Positions 13,234 through 24,785 of a stretch of 64,000 nucleotides of DNA are shown here, one piece after another. The stretch comes from Lactarius indigo (lineage: Eukaryota > Basidiomycota > Agaricomycetes > Russulales > Russulaceae): contig JAFKAC010000005.1 in the NCBI GenBank assembly GCA_025766275.1, positions 2,418,001 through 2,482,000 on the forward strand, written 5' to 3'. How positions within the stretch are numbered: position 1 is the stretch's first letter; each line of letters starts with the position of its first letter. The notes below the pieces were generated by a model. That model was given only the letters and a program-made list of their open reading frames with translations, was not told the DNA's origin and searched no databases. A program made the position numbers and the translations under genes.

Positions 13234-13719
13234 GGCTTTTCTGCTGACATATTCGGCGTAAGATTCGGAAAGAGAGCGTTAGAGAACAGAAAGTCGACAA
13301 TAGAACCTTCGACATGCACATACACGGGGGCGAGTCATGGGAAACGTAGAGACGTCTCGGAAGTGATAGAGGTGGGCCAACCTAAAGTGCGAAGGACGAT
13401 GCGAAGGACGGCTTGTCTCTGCTTCGCCCAGCCCGTTTGCTCGTTGTTAATACGGCAGGTTCTGTTCGGTATTGCAAGTGATTGGATGGACTTTGGATAG
13501 GTGCTGTGTGAGTTGAGTCCCAACGAAGGTGGATTATATAATCGCTCCAATTCTTTTCAGTACCGAACTCTCATTATATTTCCTTCGCGTCCATCGCAAC
13601 TCACCAGACACCACATCAAATTCACATCGGGTCCACTTCATTTGCCCTAGTCAGTCAGGTGAGGCACCTACGCCCCCCTTGGTTCTGTCCGACGCCTGTG
13701 TACTAACCTCTGACTGCAG
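13234..13719. promoter_or_regulatory. Former SFH1/H2A.Z divergent promoter, unit 2
   Basis: Equivalent to 3824-4372, with the TATA-like gattatataatcgctcc at about 13531-13547. About 100 bases shorter than in unit 1. Confidence 0.45.
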
Positions 13720-14272
13720 TTCGACATCAGTAGTATTCCAAGCTATGCCATCAAAACTTGGGAAACGCAGGAACCCGAGACACCCTTAGTCGAGGCCAAA
13801 GGCTTCTAGACCCACAGCGCGAGAGCTGGCTTTCAAGTCTACCGCTTTTTCACCCTCACTTTGACTACGTGTGCTCCGACGCCAACGTGAACGTTGATCT
13901 GCATCCGTGCGTTACTTCAGGTGACTGTAGATATTTACAATGGGACACTCAAACTACTATTACCATGCAAGGCCAACGATTCACTACCAGGAGCCGTGGC
14001 GGTGCGAAGGCAGCCATCAACACCTCGGCTATACTTGAGTACCTCACGGCCGAGGTCTCGGAAATATCAGGTGCTCTCCAGTCTACTCTCCCCTCTTCCA
14101 TCCGATCTCGTGATAATGATAATGTATTGAAACATCTCCTCGTTATGCGTATCGCACCATAGTAACTACGACTGGCTATTCGGGAGACGAAGAGCTTGAT
14201 ACGCTCATGCGGGCGATGATTGCTGGTGGTGGTAAAGTAGTAGCGTCCTGCCATTCGTTTATAGGAGCCTGA
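13720..14272 (+). pseudogene. Histone H2A.Z-like pseudogene, unit 2, first copy
   Basis: This copy keeps some histone residues lost in the others: SARAGFQVYR in the first block, then AINTSAILEYLTAEVSEISG in the second (about 14010-14073), which is close to the H2A/H2A.Z alpha-2 helix. The last block reads RIAP, two stops, LRLAIR, and after a 1-nt shift GDEELDTLMRAMIAGGG, the H2A.Z form of this segment. TGA is at 14270-14272. The stops and frameshift show it is dead. Divergence from the other three copies suggests an older branch. Confidence 0.85.
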
Positions 14273-14929
14273 CTGCTTGTAAGATGTAGAAGCCGTAAGT
14301 GGCACCGGTGTTATGTGCGCGACTTTGCTTATGCTCAAAGGTGAGCTAACATCGGAACATCAGGCCTCAGGTGTTGAGAGGATATCGTCGTATATATTTT
14401 TTCCTGTCTTATCCCAGCTCATAGATTCGTTGCGCTTACTCTTCTGCGCGGAAATCAGTTGCGACGAAGCGCCAGAGTCCTCGACTCCCTACAGAGTGAT
14501 ATTTAGAAAGAGGTAACATAAACTCGTGCGCCAAGCGAGGAAGTAAGTAATTAAGTAAAACCGACACTGGACGGCCACCTTCCAAAGGAAAGCCAGAGAA
14601 CCAATGGGGAAAGAGTAGCATGTCGTGCAATAGAAAAATAACGACAGAGGAAGCGAGAGACCGGTAATTACTGGCAGCCAGGAGGCTGGGTCCTGGATTT
14701 TGTTTGGAGAGCACGTTCAGCCGGGGTCTAGGTCCAGATCTACCGCATGACCAAGATAGTCGAGGAGCCACTGGTGGTGGGGGTCCCTGACAGGTGTTGG
14801 CTCGGTGTATGACGGGCTCGATGATGCCAAGCCAGTGAGCTGAAGGAAGCGGCAGAAAAGATAGGAGCTGTTGGCATCCCTGGCAAAGAGGTCGGTAGGG
14901 TCGATACGACTGAGGGATGGAGATTGGTA
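14273..14929. other. Remnant intergenic DNA between the two SFH1/H2A.Z pairs of unit 2
   Basis: Starts with the block that follows H2A.Z pseudogenes elsewhere (compare 14390-14475 with 4980-5070). From about 14.58 kb it appears to pass into strongly decayed SFH1 proline-rich exon sequence on the minus strand. No open gene. Confidence 0.45.
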
Positions 14930-15256
14930 TTGGAGGGCCCGCTGCCTGTCGTGTCAGTGACAGTAGTAGATGAGGCGATAGGCCCGAGATTGCTGCTTTT
15001 TGTTAGGCGGCTGCATCGTGACGCCGTGCGCGAGGGAGGAGTTAAAGATCATGACAAATTCGCGATATTTTTCCAGTAAGCTGCATGAAAGTACAGTTGT
15101 AAACAATAGGAAAATGAGATGAGTGGAGATGGATGCACTCACGGGCGGTGTGCTGCGGTGCTGGAGCAGCATACAGTAAGCTCGATCATACTGAATATTA
15201 CTGAATGTTGGCTGCAGTGGCCAGGAACAGCTGGACGCTGGTTTGAGTCGCGCCAT
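14930..15256 (-). pseudogene. 5' fragment of an SNF5/SFH1 gene, extra copy in unit 2
   Basis: The minus strand has a start equivalent at 15256 and short blocks matching SFH1 exon 1 (LQPTFSNIQY against LQQPTFNTLQF) and the start of exon 2 (AHGVTMQPPNKKQQS against AHGVTTQPFSKKQQS). It includes the longer exon 2 start seen in the intact gene but missing from array copies 1-3, so it did not arise from those copies in their present form. Frames are broken and the rest of the gene is missing or unrecognisable. Confidence 0.75.
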
Positions 15257-15440
15257 GGCTTTGTTGTCAATAATTTCCGATAATGAGAGAGTGCTGGAAG
15301 ATGGAATGTCGACGAAGAATACAGCCTTCGACACGCACGAACACGGGTGCAAGTCGGGGGGATCACGAAAATGTCTCGTAGCCGGTATTTGCCAGACGTT
15401 GTGACCCTGTTTAGAGCTTTATACAGTGCTATAATCTGTA

Positions 15441-15479
15441 AGGTAGCGGTCACCAGGAACCATCCCCCCTTATGTCAGC
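15441..15479 (+). repeat. Left terminal inverted repeat of the TIR element
   Basis: 39 bases whose exact reverse complement is at 16826-16864. Confidence 0.95.
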
Positions 15480-16070
15480 TTGTAACCCTAGGGTTTGTAT
15501 TACATAAGCGTTTCAAATCTCGAGGTTCGACAACCAAAAAAAAAAAATAGAGAGAATCTCGTTAAAGCAGAGTGGGGAAAGGAGGGGTTCATATATATTT
15601 ACAGTGCATTATGAGAGTGCTATGACACTGGTGGTGAGTTTTCCACTTCCATGTCATTGGGTCCAATACTTGGACAGGGGCCCTCATTTCCGGCTGTCTC
15701 TGCACCAACACAGCCAGCTCCTGGGTCAATGGTGGGTCCTGCAAGTGTCATGATGCAGGGCTTGCACCGATAATATGACTGATACTCGGCTGGCCAGGTA
15801 AACCGACTATTTTGCGCATTATAGGTACTTTTCTGTATCGCTCTGGCGGCCGACTTTCCCGCGCCTTGGCCGATTCGGGCTGTTACGGTTCTCCCTCCCA
15901 CTTGTCTTGCGGCCTCACTTGGTTGCTGCCTCCACCCCATTTAATATTAGATCTATCTCCTTGCTTGTATACATAAATACTTCCTGTATCTACTCCTTCA
16001 AAAGGAGAGCAAAATCCTAGCATCTCTCTCTCTGGGCTTCTGAGCCCTTCTTAGTTTTTGTTTGCCCTCT

Positions 16071-16357
16071 TCTTCGCATTCCCGAGCGTCCCGCATCTGC
16101 GCGCGCCCTTAGCTGCTTTATATTAACGCATCCCCAACCGAGGCGGACCCCAACGCAAAGTTACGATACCCGCGAAGGCCTGCACGCCCAGTAGCACGGC
16201 TAGTCTTCTTATTCTAGCTAGTTATCTTCCTCGCGTTCCCGAGTGCCCCGCACACTCGCGCGCCCTTAGAAACCGTCGTGAAACGCGTCCCCGACCGAGG
16301 CGATTCCCTTTGTGAAGTTATGGTACCCGCGAAGGCCTGCACAACCGGCAGCGCGGC
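16071..16357. repeat. Internal tandem duplication inside the TIR element, about 157-bp period
   Basis: Two copies, about 16071-16201 and 16228-16357, share the pattern cttcgcattcccgag...cccgcgaaggcctgcac with scattered differences. They are older than the terminal repeats suggest, because they have diverged while the terminal repeats are identical. Confidence 0.75.
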
Positions 16358-16825
16358 TTCACGCCTCCCAAAACCAACTGTCTCGAGCTGCACTACAAAC
16401 CGTCTAGCGGCAGTCTGGGGTATCACTGACTATTTTCATTAAACATACCAAGGATGTTATTCAAACACTTTTGCCACACAATAGCAAGAGTTTGTGCGCA
16501 GCCCTTTGGCCTCGCGTTTTGTGGCCCATAGCTGAGATTTGAGGGCATGAATCTTCGTTCTCATTGGTGGGCCTTATATCACGTGATCCATTACATAATG
16601 TTTCAAATCTTCGAGTTGTTTTTTAACAAAAGCGCAGAAAGGCGAGAAAACCCGTTTTGCAAAAAGGGAAAACATTTGTTAAAATCTCCGTCAAATCTCA
16701 ATGTTTTTTAAAAAAAATTTGTACACTTTGTAGCTATGGATGTACACTTCAACCCTTACTGAATATATTGTTATACTTTGATAATGTGAGAGAGGAATTC
16801 GGAGGGCGAGAAATGGTGAGTGGCT

Positions 16826-16864
16826 GCTGACATAAGGGGGGATGGTTCCTGGTGACCGCTACCT
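16826..16864 (-). repeat. Right terminal inverted repeat of the TIR element
   Basis: Exact reverse complement of 15441-15479, followed by the TA target duplication. Confidence 0.95.
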
Positions 16865-17074
16865 TAATCGCGTCCAATTCTCACGCGGAGCGGAGCCGAA
16901 CCTTGTCTCCTTACCATCCTCTCCTGCGCGTCTATGACACCTGTTGATCTTACTTACTCACCGGAGACCCATCAAATTTACATCATTGAACCCACTTCGA
17001 TCCCTCTGGTCAGTCAGATGAGGCACCCACTGGCATGCTCCATTGGGTCCGTCTGACCTTGACTCTGACTGCAG

Positions 17075-17582
17075 TTCGGCACCGCCCTTAGCGAAGACTA
17101 AAGTCTTCCAGACCCGTGGCGCGAAAGCTGGCCACCGGGTCTATTGCCTTTTCACCTTCACCTTGCTCTCGAGCGCTCTGCTACAGCAGCCGATCGTCGA
17201 CGTTGCGCGGTCATAGTGGTCCTAGTCTCCCTTTCGTCACATCTACAGATACAAGAAACAACACATGACGCAGAACAAAGTACACACCAGCGCGAAGGCG
17301 GTTGTTAACACAGCGCCTCAACGATACTTGGATGCCTTACGGCCGAGGTCTCGGGACCAACAGGTGCGTCGCGTGCTCTCCGATCTGTAGTTCTCTCTTC
17401 CATCTACTCGCTCATCTTGAGATAAAGACAGCGTATCGAGATATTTCTACGTCAAGCCTATAACGCCACGGTATCTACGAGTGGTTGTCTAGGGATACGA
17501 GGAGCTCGATCCGCTCGTGCGAGCGACGATCGCTGATGGTGGCAAAGTGGTGGCGTCTGGTCGTTCGTTTACAGGAGCCTGA
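17075..17582 (+). pseudogene. Histone H2A.Z-like pseudogene, unit 2, second copy
   Basis: Closely matches the pseudogenes in units 1 and 3 (AKTKVFQTRGAKAG, TQNKVHTSAKA, then GYEELDPLVRATIADGG before TGA 17580-17582). It has the same TAG before GYEELD. It lies just right of the TIR element and pairs with the SFH1 fragment left of it. Confidence 0.8.
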
Positions 17583-18385
17583 CTACTTGCGAGGTTCAGA
17601 AACTGGGAGTGTCACCAACATTGTCGTTATGTGTGCAATTGTGATTTGAGCCTATGCCAAAACGCTGGAACAGGTGATGAGACGACGCCATTGTATGTTT
17701 TGTTTTGTTTTTGTTTTTTTTGTCTTATTCTCGGCTTATAGACTCGTTGCATTTACTCTTCTGCACAGAATCATGTAACGAAGCGCTGAAGTTTGGCCAT
17801 CGGCCCCAGCGATATCACCACGCCAATGATATAAACTTACAATAAGCGTGGGTTAGGGACGTTATTGTGCGGGTTGTTCATCGTCAGGCAGGTCAGACCT
17901 CTTTATGTGCGCGAACACCCCTGCACCTCGTGGGACCGGAGATTGATATTAGCGCCGCGCGAAATAGCGGTACGGTGAACATGCCAACCTGTTCACCGAC
18001 CTTTCTAAAGTTCAAGTCATTTTCCGCAGCGCCTGTACGGTTCTTGTGCTACTGCTCCCGTGGATGTCCCGCGCTCATTAAATGGTGATACATGTGAATT
18101 AAAATCCCCGAGGACAGCTTCCATGAATCACAGTCACTCTCCGATTGCTGTGCCTTATTGCGTGGTCTCAACTCTGACAATAAAGTGGGATGATTATGCA
18201 TCGTAAACAAAGTGATGACACGGAGACAGTTACATGCCGTACTACAGGAATTCGAAAGGACCGTACGTATTCCACACACGATTTCATACATAATCATGGG
18301 ATCTACGGTAGTAGTAAGAGTCAGCGTACAGTAAATGAGCAAGGCAATCCTCACTTACACGCGTCGACAAAGTCCAACATAGATA
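17583..18385. other. Interval between H2A.Z pseudogene and NLR 3' end, unit 2
   Basis: Counterpart of 4874-5651, with a T/G-rich tract (about 17.69-17.73 kb) and the same spliced-3'-UTR-like signals next to the NLR stop. No gene called. Confidence 0.45.
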
Positions 18386-21300
18386 TTATACCCGCCTCGT
18401 TTGTCCGTCCCGCAGCGTGCCGGGAGAGTGCCGGGAGAGTAATTGTATGACTTCCCAATTTTCGGCGCTACGGGCTACATCCAGTGCAGTATTTTTGCGA
18501 AGGTTGCGCATCTGCATATCCGCACCATAGTCGAGCAGAAGCTGTACAATTTCTAACCCTCCACGAGGTGCTGCTCGATGTAATGGGGTCGATCCCTCGT
18601 TGTTGCGGGAATTGACCTTCGCGCCGTGCTCGAGTAGTATCCGACATTCCTCGAAGTTATCGTGGTACGCGGCCAAATGCAGTGAAGTATTTCCCTTCTT
18701 GTCGTGCACATCCACATCCGCGTTGTGGTCCAACAATAACCGCAAAACGTCAAGGCGCCCAAACCGTGACGCCCGGAGAAGTGGTGTAAGTCGATCATGG
18801 TTCCGGGAATCAACCTTTGCACCACGCTCGAGTAGGATCTGACAAATTTCGAGGTCACCTCTGGACGCTGCCAAATGCAGCGGAGTGTTTCCTCTCTTGT
18901 CGTGCACGTGCACATCCGCATTGTGGTCCAGCAAAAACCGCGAAACGCCAAAATTGTACCCCTGTAATGCAAGGAGAAGTGGGGTAGATCCATCGTGATC
19001 CCGGGAATTGACCTCTGCATTGTGCTCGAGTAGTATCCGACAAGCCTCGAGACCACCGTCGGATGCTGCCAAGTGCAGTGGGGTGTTTCCATTCTTGTCG
19101 CGCACATGCTCGTCCGCATGGTGGTCCAGCAATAACCGCAAAACGTCAGGGCTTCGATTCAGTGACACCCAGAGAAGTGGTGTAAGTCGATCATGGTTCC
19201 GGGAATCAACCTTTGCACCACGCTCGAGTAGGATCTGACAAATTTCGAGGTCACCTCTGGACGCTGCCAAATGCAGCGGAGTGTTCCCTTTCTTGTCACG
19301 CACATGCACATCCGCATTGTGGTCCAGCAAAAACCGCGAAACGTCGAAATAGCCCCCCTGTAACGCAAGGAGAAGTGGGGTAGATCCATCGTGATCCCGG
19401 GAATTGACCTCTGCAGTGTGCTCGAGTAGTATCCGACAAGCTTCGAGACCACCGCGGGATGCTGCCAAGTGCAGTGGGGTGTTCCCTTTCTTGTCACGTA
19501 CATGCACATCCGCATTGTGGTCCAGCAAAAACCGCGAAACGCCGAAATAGCCCCCCTGTAACGCAAGGAGAAGTGGGGTAGATCCATCGTGATCCCGGGA
19601 ATTGACCTCTGCATTGTGCTCGAGTAGTATCCGACAAGCCTCGAGACCACCGCAAGATGCTGCCAAGTGCAGTGGGGTGTTTCCACGCTTGTCGTGCACA
19701 TGCCCGTCCGCATGGTGGTCAAGCAATAACCGCAAAACGTCAGGGCTTCGATTCAGTGACACCCAGAGAAGTGGTGTAAGTCGATCATGGTTCCGGGAAT
19801 CAACCTTTGCACCACGCTCGAGTAGGATCTGACAAATTTCGAGGTGACCGCTGGACGCTGCCAAGTGCAGCGGAGTGTTCCCTCGCTTGTCACGCACATG
19901 CACATCTGCATTGTGGTCCAGCAATAGCCAAAAAATGTCAAGTTCGCTATGTTGCATTGCAAGGAGAAGGGGGCTGGATCCGTCGTCATTCCGGGAATTG
20001 ACCTCCGCACTGCGCCCGAGCAGTATTTGACAAACCTCGAGATTACCGCGAGACGTGGCCAAATGGAGTGGAGTGTTTCTGTTCTTATCGTGCACGTTCA
20101 CGTCTGCATTGTGGTCTAGTAATAACCGTAAGACATCAGGGTTTCCACTCCTCGAAGCTTCGAGAAATGGGGTAGATCGATCATGGTCCCGACGAGAATT
20201 GACCCCTGCATTACGCTCGAGTAGTACTCGACCACCCTCGAGATGAGCGTAGGACGCCGTAAAATGTAGTGGAGTGTTTCCCCTCTTGTCGGGCACGTTC
20301 ACGTCCGCATTGTGGTCCAGCAATAACTGCGAAATGTCGGGTTTTCTATGCCGCACGGCAATGAGAAGTGGGGTGGATCCGGAGCGATTCCGTGAATTGA
20401 CCTCCGCATTGCGATCAAGTAGTATCCGACAAGCCTCGAGGTTACCGTGGGAAACTGCCAAATGTAGAGGAGTTTCTCCGTTCTTGCTGTACACGTTCAC
20501 ATCCGCATTGTGGTCCAGCAATAACCGCAAAATTCCCAAGTCAGGGTTTTTACTCTCCAGTACACTGTGTAAAGGGGTACACCCAGAGTGATCCCGAGAA
20601 TTGACCTTTGCGTCGCGCTTAAGTAGTATCCGACAGACTTCGGGGTAACCACGGGCCGCTGCAAAATGCAGTGGAGTCTTGCCGCGTTCATCCTGGGAGT
20701 TCGCGTGTGCGCCGCTGTCCAGCAGCAACTTCCCTATCTCATGATGTCCCTCTTGCGAGGCAATGTGCAGCGGAGTCAACTTGCTTCCAGAGAGGAAAGA
20801 GAAATGTAGTCGAATCCAAGTGAGCGCAGTGCCCGAATTTATGTTGGCGACAGACTCTAATAGCAACTGAGCAACCTGGATATGCCCCCCGAGCACCGAC
20901 GCATGCAATGGAGTACCGCGTGAACCGACCCAAGCTTTTACTTGCTGAGGGTGCTTGGTTATCAGGCGTTCCACTACACCACGGAATCCCCTGCTTGCGG
21001 CGAAATATAAGGGAGCTGCTGAATGTAGTCCCCTTCCTCGCTTCGCAGCCATGAGATCCGACAAGAGATCATCGCGCCGAGATCGCAATTGGGCCCATGC
21101 TGAAAAATGTGGCTTGTCCGTGTCGAAGAAATCGTCCATTGCATCTTTTATCTTCGATTCCACATTTCCGATCTCCGCATGTCGATACCAATATTCCGCC
21201 GCATAGTGACAAAAAGGAATTCGCTTGACATCCTTGATGCTGTCGTCGTCGGTAGGGTCATTCAGGGAGCCCAGGCGGAACAGCACGCCGAGACAAGCCT

Positions 21301-23948
21301 GGGCAAGGATCACGTGGGAAGGTTCGATGGGAATATAAAACTGGGACATTTCCTCCGCGCAACTCTTGAGCCGATCCGATGTCAAGAACTCTTTTACCGA
21401 GAAATGCGAGAACTGAACAATCCGGGAGCCATTGTGGATGATTACGGAAACCAAACTGGAACAGGCCGACAGCACCGCTTCTTCTTGGTCTTCCCACCGC
21501 CAACCCGCGATCAATTTCGGGATCCCTCCTGTGCTCAAGTCGAACGCGAGCACTTCTGCGAGTTCCTCGACCCGGAGTGGACGATGGGCTACCGCGATAC
21601 ATTGCAAAAGTCGATACGCGAGGTCCCAGTTCACGTGATTGATCTCCTTGAGGATACGCATGTATGTCTCGTCCAGTGATTTGGGCAGTTTCGCGAGGAC
21701 CTGACGCAGATTGGCCGGGAAAGAGTGCCGCAGAACCTCCAATTGACAAAAAACCCATCGGAACCTGTGTGAGCACATGAGATAACGGTATGACTATGTC
21801 GAATCGAAGATGCCCTTACATTCCGTCTGCTTTCTTTGTGAGAGTCTCGACGACCGCATCCTTGTCATCGTCCCGCCATTTCTTCATCCTCTGATCCGTG
21901 CGAACAATAAACGTAACATAGTTGTTGATGTCTTGCATTTGTCCGCTCTCGTCGTGAATGGATAGTTGATGAGTTGCCACAGCCGCGAGCTTGTTGCGAA
22001 TATCGAACTCTGGGCGGCTCGTGGCGCAGAGGCGCAGGTTAGGACGGCGAAGATCGACAAGTTCTTTCACCAGGTTCAAGACCGTTTCACGTGGCGTCGG
22101 GATGCCCGAATCGTTGGGACACTCGTCGAGAGCGTCCATGATGAGATATATCGGCACTTGTCCCGTGCTCGTGAGCATATTCTTGAGGCACGCCGCAAGC
22201 GAGTCGACAGTTGGTTGTTCCGATCCCTTTTTGTGTGCGGAGTACAAGGAGAAAAGAGCGTCCAAAAATCTATCCGATTGATTGGAGAGTTGGAAAAGAA
22301 GGGACGATAATAAAGCGCGGGAGTCCTGTTTTTCTTTGTTCTTGAAGTCGAAGTAAAAATATGCTAATAAAGCCGACCCGGAATCGGACATGGATTTAAT
22401 GTCCCGGATGATCACGGAGCTTATCGATTACATAAGTTCGGTTACGACGCGACTCGGCGGGGGTAACACACCTGAGAACACTCTTCCCAGAGCCGGCTAT
22501 CAATTCAGGGGTCGTTAGCAGCAATCAGGGCTCAGGCGGTGGCAGGTTACGTACGTCTTCCGTGAATCCACAATAAGGAACCGGAGGCCTTCCAAACTGC
22601 AAGGGTGTTCCCCTTGATGCACCAGGATGCGGTACCCTCGTGATGAGCACCGGATGCAGTGTTGTAATTGACAGATGGATCGGGGGGAGTGATCCATGTC
22701 CGAAGGACCTCGCGTTTCTCATGCGCTGTAAGAGGGGTCAAGCTTCCGTGATCGTCGGCGGAGAGGCTAGAAAACCACGAACGATTTAGGTCTCTAACCT
22801 GGTTGACTACTTGCTGGATCGCTATGCCGGTCTCCTTTACACCTAAGCAAGTAAAAAGCTAAGGACAGATTTGGAGGCTGGCCAATGGAGGTATGACTCA
22901 CCTTGAATGACTTTGTGATCGACGCCCTTCACGTTGCTCTCGACGCCCCATACCCTGCTATCAACACCCTGCAGCTTGTTGTCTACGCTCTGCAGCTTGC
23001 TGTCGACTCCCTGCAGCTTGCTGTCAACGTCTTGCACCTTGTCATCGATATCCTCTAGTTTCATCTCAACAATCTGTATCCTTTCATCGACACCCTGGAC
23101 CTTGTCATCTACGTCCCCAACCTTGGCATCAATCCCGCGAGCGATTGCAAGGGTCTCTGCTGCCGCCATCAGAGCCTCGGCTTGTGTCAATTTGTCTAGA
23201 CGCTGAAGCGCGTCCTCCACGTCCTTCCTTCCGACCAGCTTCTTCAGGAACTTCTCTGCACAAACGTCAACTTTTGGATATATATAAACACAGAAGGGCA
23301 TACTTGTGGCCCCCTGCTCGATCTCCTTCGTCACGATCCCAAGGATCGAGAGAACCTCGACCATGATCTTAACGATGATGTCCGTCATTGCTGTGGTCGG
23401 CCGGACCTCTATATGTTTTTCAAGACGCCTAAAAAAGTTTTCCATATGACCAAACAGCTCTACAAGAGCATCTTGGCTAGCGCGGACATCCTTAACGGCC
23501 TGAGCAATGTATTTGTCACAAAAACCCACAAGGCGGGTCAAGAGAGACGCTCACTTGGAGGAGGATACCGATTCCCGCGAAAATTGCATTCGAAGGTGGG
23601 TATACCTATCAATTGAACACGTCAGATGGTAGATACCGTGAAGTAACCTCTAGAAATTACCAGTCCGACTGCGTTTCCTAGGGTCGTGGAGAACGCGAAC
23701 AAGACCCTGACGGTTGGATCGAGCCAGTTTGTCAGCGTTTTGTTTGCACTTTGAGATCTATCGAACGCCTGGGCTTGGGCTTGGAGCAGGCCGAGAACGG
23801 CAGCGGGAGAATCGCAAGACTTTAGCTGGGCGGCCAGGGGATGGGAGGTAATATCGTTGTTTGTTTGTTTTTTGTACGCTTCCAAAGCAGCTGTAAAAAT
23901 CGTCTCAAAATCTGTGGGAGAGGTGGAAGAAGACGGAATTTGGGACAT
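18386..23948 (-). CDS. NLR-type STAND receptor: Goodbye domain, long heptad linker, NACHT, 26 ankyrin repeats (array copy 2)
   Basis: Same nine-exon structure as copy 1; first exon 23661-23948, linker exon 22902-23255, main NACHT exon 21820-22419, ankyrin exon 18386-21764, predicted 1,714 residues. The Goodbye region (KWLDPT-type motif NWLDPTVRVLFAFS), P-loop G-GSGKS at the exon near 22.48 kb and Walker B IYLIMDALDE are present. The linker has 11 heptads of the VDSKLQG type against three in copies 1 and 3. The ankyrin domain has 26 repeats, several almost identical at DNA level with 198-bp period, showing recent internal expansion. The N-terminal half is more diverged from copies 1 and 3 than they are from each other. 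No stop or frameshift found. Confidence 0.9.
18781..20050 (-). repeat. 198-bp higher-order ankyrin modules in NLR copy 2
   Basis: A block beginning gtaagtcgatcatggttccg recurs at about 18786, 19182 and 19776, that is at offsets of 396 and 594 bp (two and three times 198). One module encodes two different ankyrin repeats: one of the ERGAKVDSRNHDRLTPLL type and one of the HNADVHVRDKKGNTPLHLAA type. Near-identity over tens of bases shows recent duplication or conversion. Confidence 0.9.
22930..23150 (-). repeat. 21-bp minisatellite encoding heptad linker in NLR copy 2
   Basis: About 11 degenerate 21-bp units encode consecutive heptads such as DVDDKVQ, DVDSKLQ, GVDSKLQ, SVDNKLQ. Hydrophobic residues are spaced as in a coiled coil. 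Only three units are present in copies 1 and 3 (about 9.58-9.66 and 33.36-33.44 kb). Confidence 0.9.
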
Positions 23949-24414
23949 AGAGAAAGTTGAAGTAGACAGATCGAACGTTTAGAGAGATAACAAGAAGGTC
24001 GCAAGAGGGTAGAGGGTACTGATGCACAGCCGGACCAGGACTGCTGGGACGCCTCGTGTACTAGTGCCGTAACATTCCTAAGACCTAGCCACCATATAGA
24101 CGCGCGCACACAATAGCATTCAGTGCAAAGACGTAACATCTGGATTGGTTCATCGCCCCTAGACGGGTCTTGCAAGTCATACAGACCGAACCCAAACAGT
24201 GCTCAAGACGTTGCTCAAGACGATGCTACTTTAGCCACTCGCTTGGACACTGTGTTAATGCTCGATTGCGATTGTTTTGGCAGAAAATATTACAAATAAA
24301 ACAAAACAAATGCCTAAAATGGGAAAGAGGAAAGGAGGACGTCGTCCAATCGAGAAATATCACGTGCTGCTGCACGCGACGAACCGAAAAACAGGAACTA
24401 TGATAGGTCAATAG
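23949..24414. other. NLR leader DNA of unit 3
   Basis: Promoter side of NLR copy 2, about as diverged from the leaders of the other units as the NLR itself. Contains cacgtg at about 24361. No gene seen. Confidence 0.4.
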
Positions 24415-24785
24415 AAACTAGGCCATAAGACTGAGACACAGCGGTGGCTGAAGGCGCGCATGTTGCTAAAAGCGAAGTGCAAGCAACATATCGAGCGCAT
24501 TGCGCTATTGCCAGCCATCGCAGATGCCGCGACTGGCTGGTACGCAAAGACCAGGAAACCGACGAGGTGAAGACGAAGTAGGCCCCAGTGCCAAATGGAA
24601 CAGACGCGATGATAGGCGCAATCCAGTGCATACCTCCGTGCATGGTGAAGACCATACCGAAGAGGCTTTCTGACACAAGGACTGCTCCAGCCTGACCAAT
24701 CACTGGCAGAAGGCAGAACTTGGGTGGCGGATCTCCATGCTTCTCATTGGAAAGTCTATAGCGTCTGTAGCACGGTGAGATAATA
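24415..24785 (-). pseudogene. Fragment of an MFS drug:H+ antiporter (DHA1-type) gene
   Basis: The minus frame reads YRRYRLSNEKHGDPPPKF, then GMVFTMHGGMHWIAPIIAS and VPFGTGAYFVFTS. After a frameshift near 24.56 kb it continues VFAYQPVAASAMAGNSAMRS. This order is typical of transmembrane segments 9-11 of fungal DHA1 transporters. The start, the first eight helices and the C-terminus are absent, so it is a dead fragment. The missing C-terminal part appears in unit 4 at 35.2-35.4 kb. Confidence 0.75.

Larger units (their letters stand above)
15441..16864. mobile_element. Non-autonomous TIR DNA transposon, 1,424 bp, TA target duplication
   Basis: Perfect 39-bp terminal inverted repeats, starting AGGTAGCGGTCACC, at 15441-15479 and 16826-16864, flanked on both sides by TA (15439-15440 and 16865-16866). 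A TA duplication fits the Tc1/mariner superfamily, but no transposase is recognisable; the longest inner frame is 106 codons on the minus strand (15620-15940) with no known match to me. The ends are identical, so the insertion is recent. It lies in the SFH1/H2A.Z divergent promoter of the extra pair in unit 2. Confidence 0.9.
10437..23927. repeat. Tandem array unit 2 (13,491 bp)
   Basis: Same register and order as unit 1, about 3 kb longer. The excess consists of a second partial SFH1/H2A.Z pair (14.9-17.6 kb) and a 1.42 kb inverted-repeat element inserted inside it. Its NLR also has a longer ankyrin exon and linker. Confidence 0.9.

Noticed and set aside
15620..15940. 106-codon frame inside the TIR element as a possible transposase
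   Set aside because: Too short, no DDE or helix-turn-helix pattern, and composition unlike a Tc1/mariner transposase.
18190..20591. Numerous plus-strand frames across the ankyrin exons with repeated SALWSSNNRKTSG-like strings
   Set aside because: They are antisense readings of the 33-residue ankyrin repeats, repeating because the coding strand repeats.
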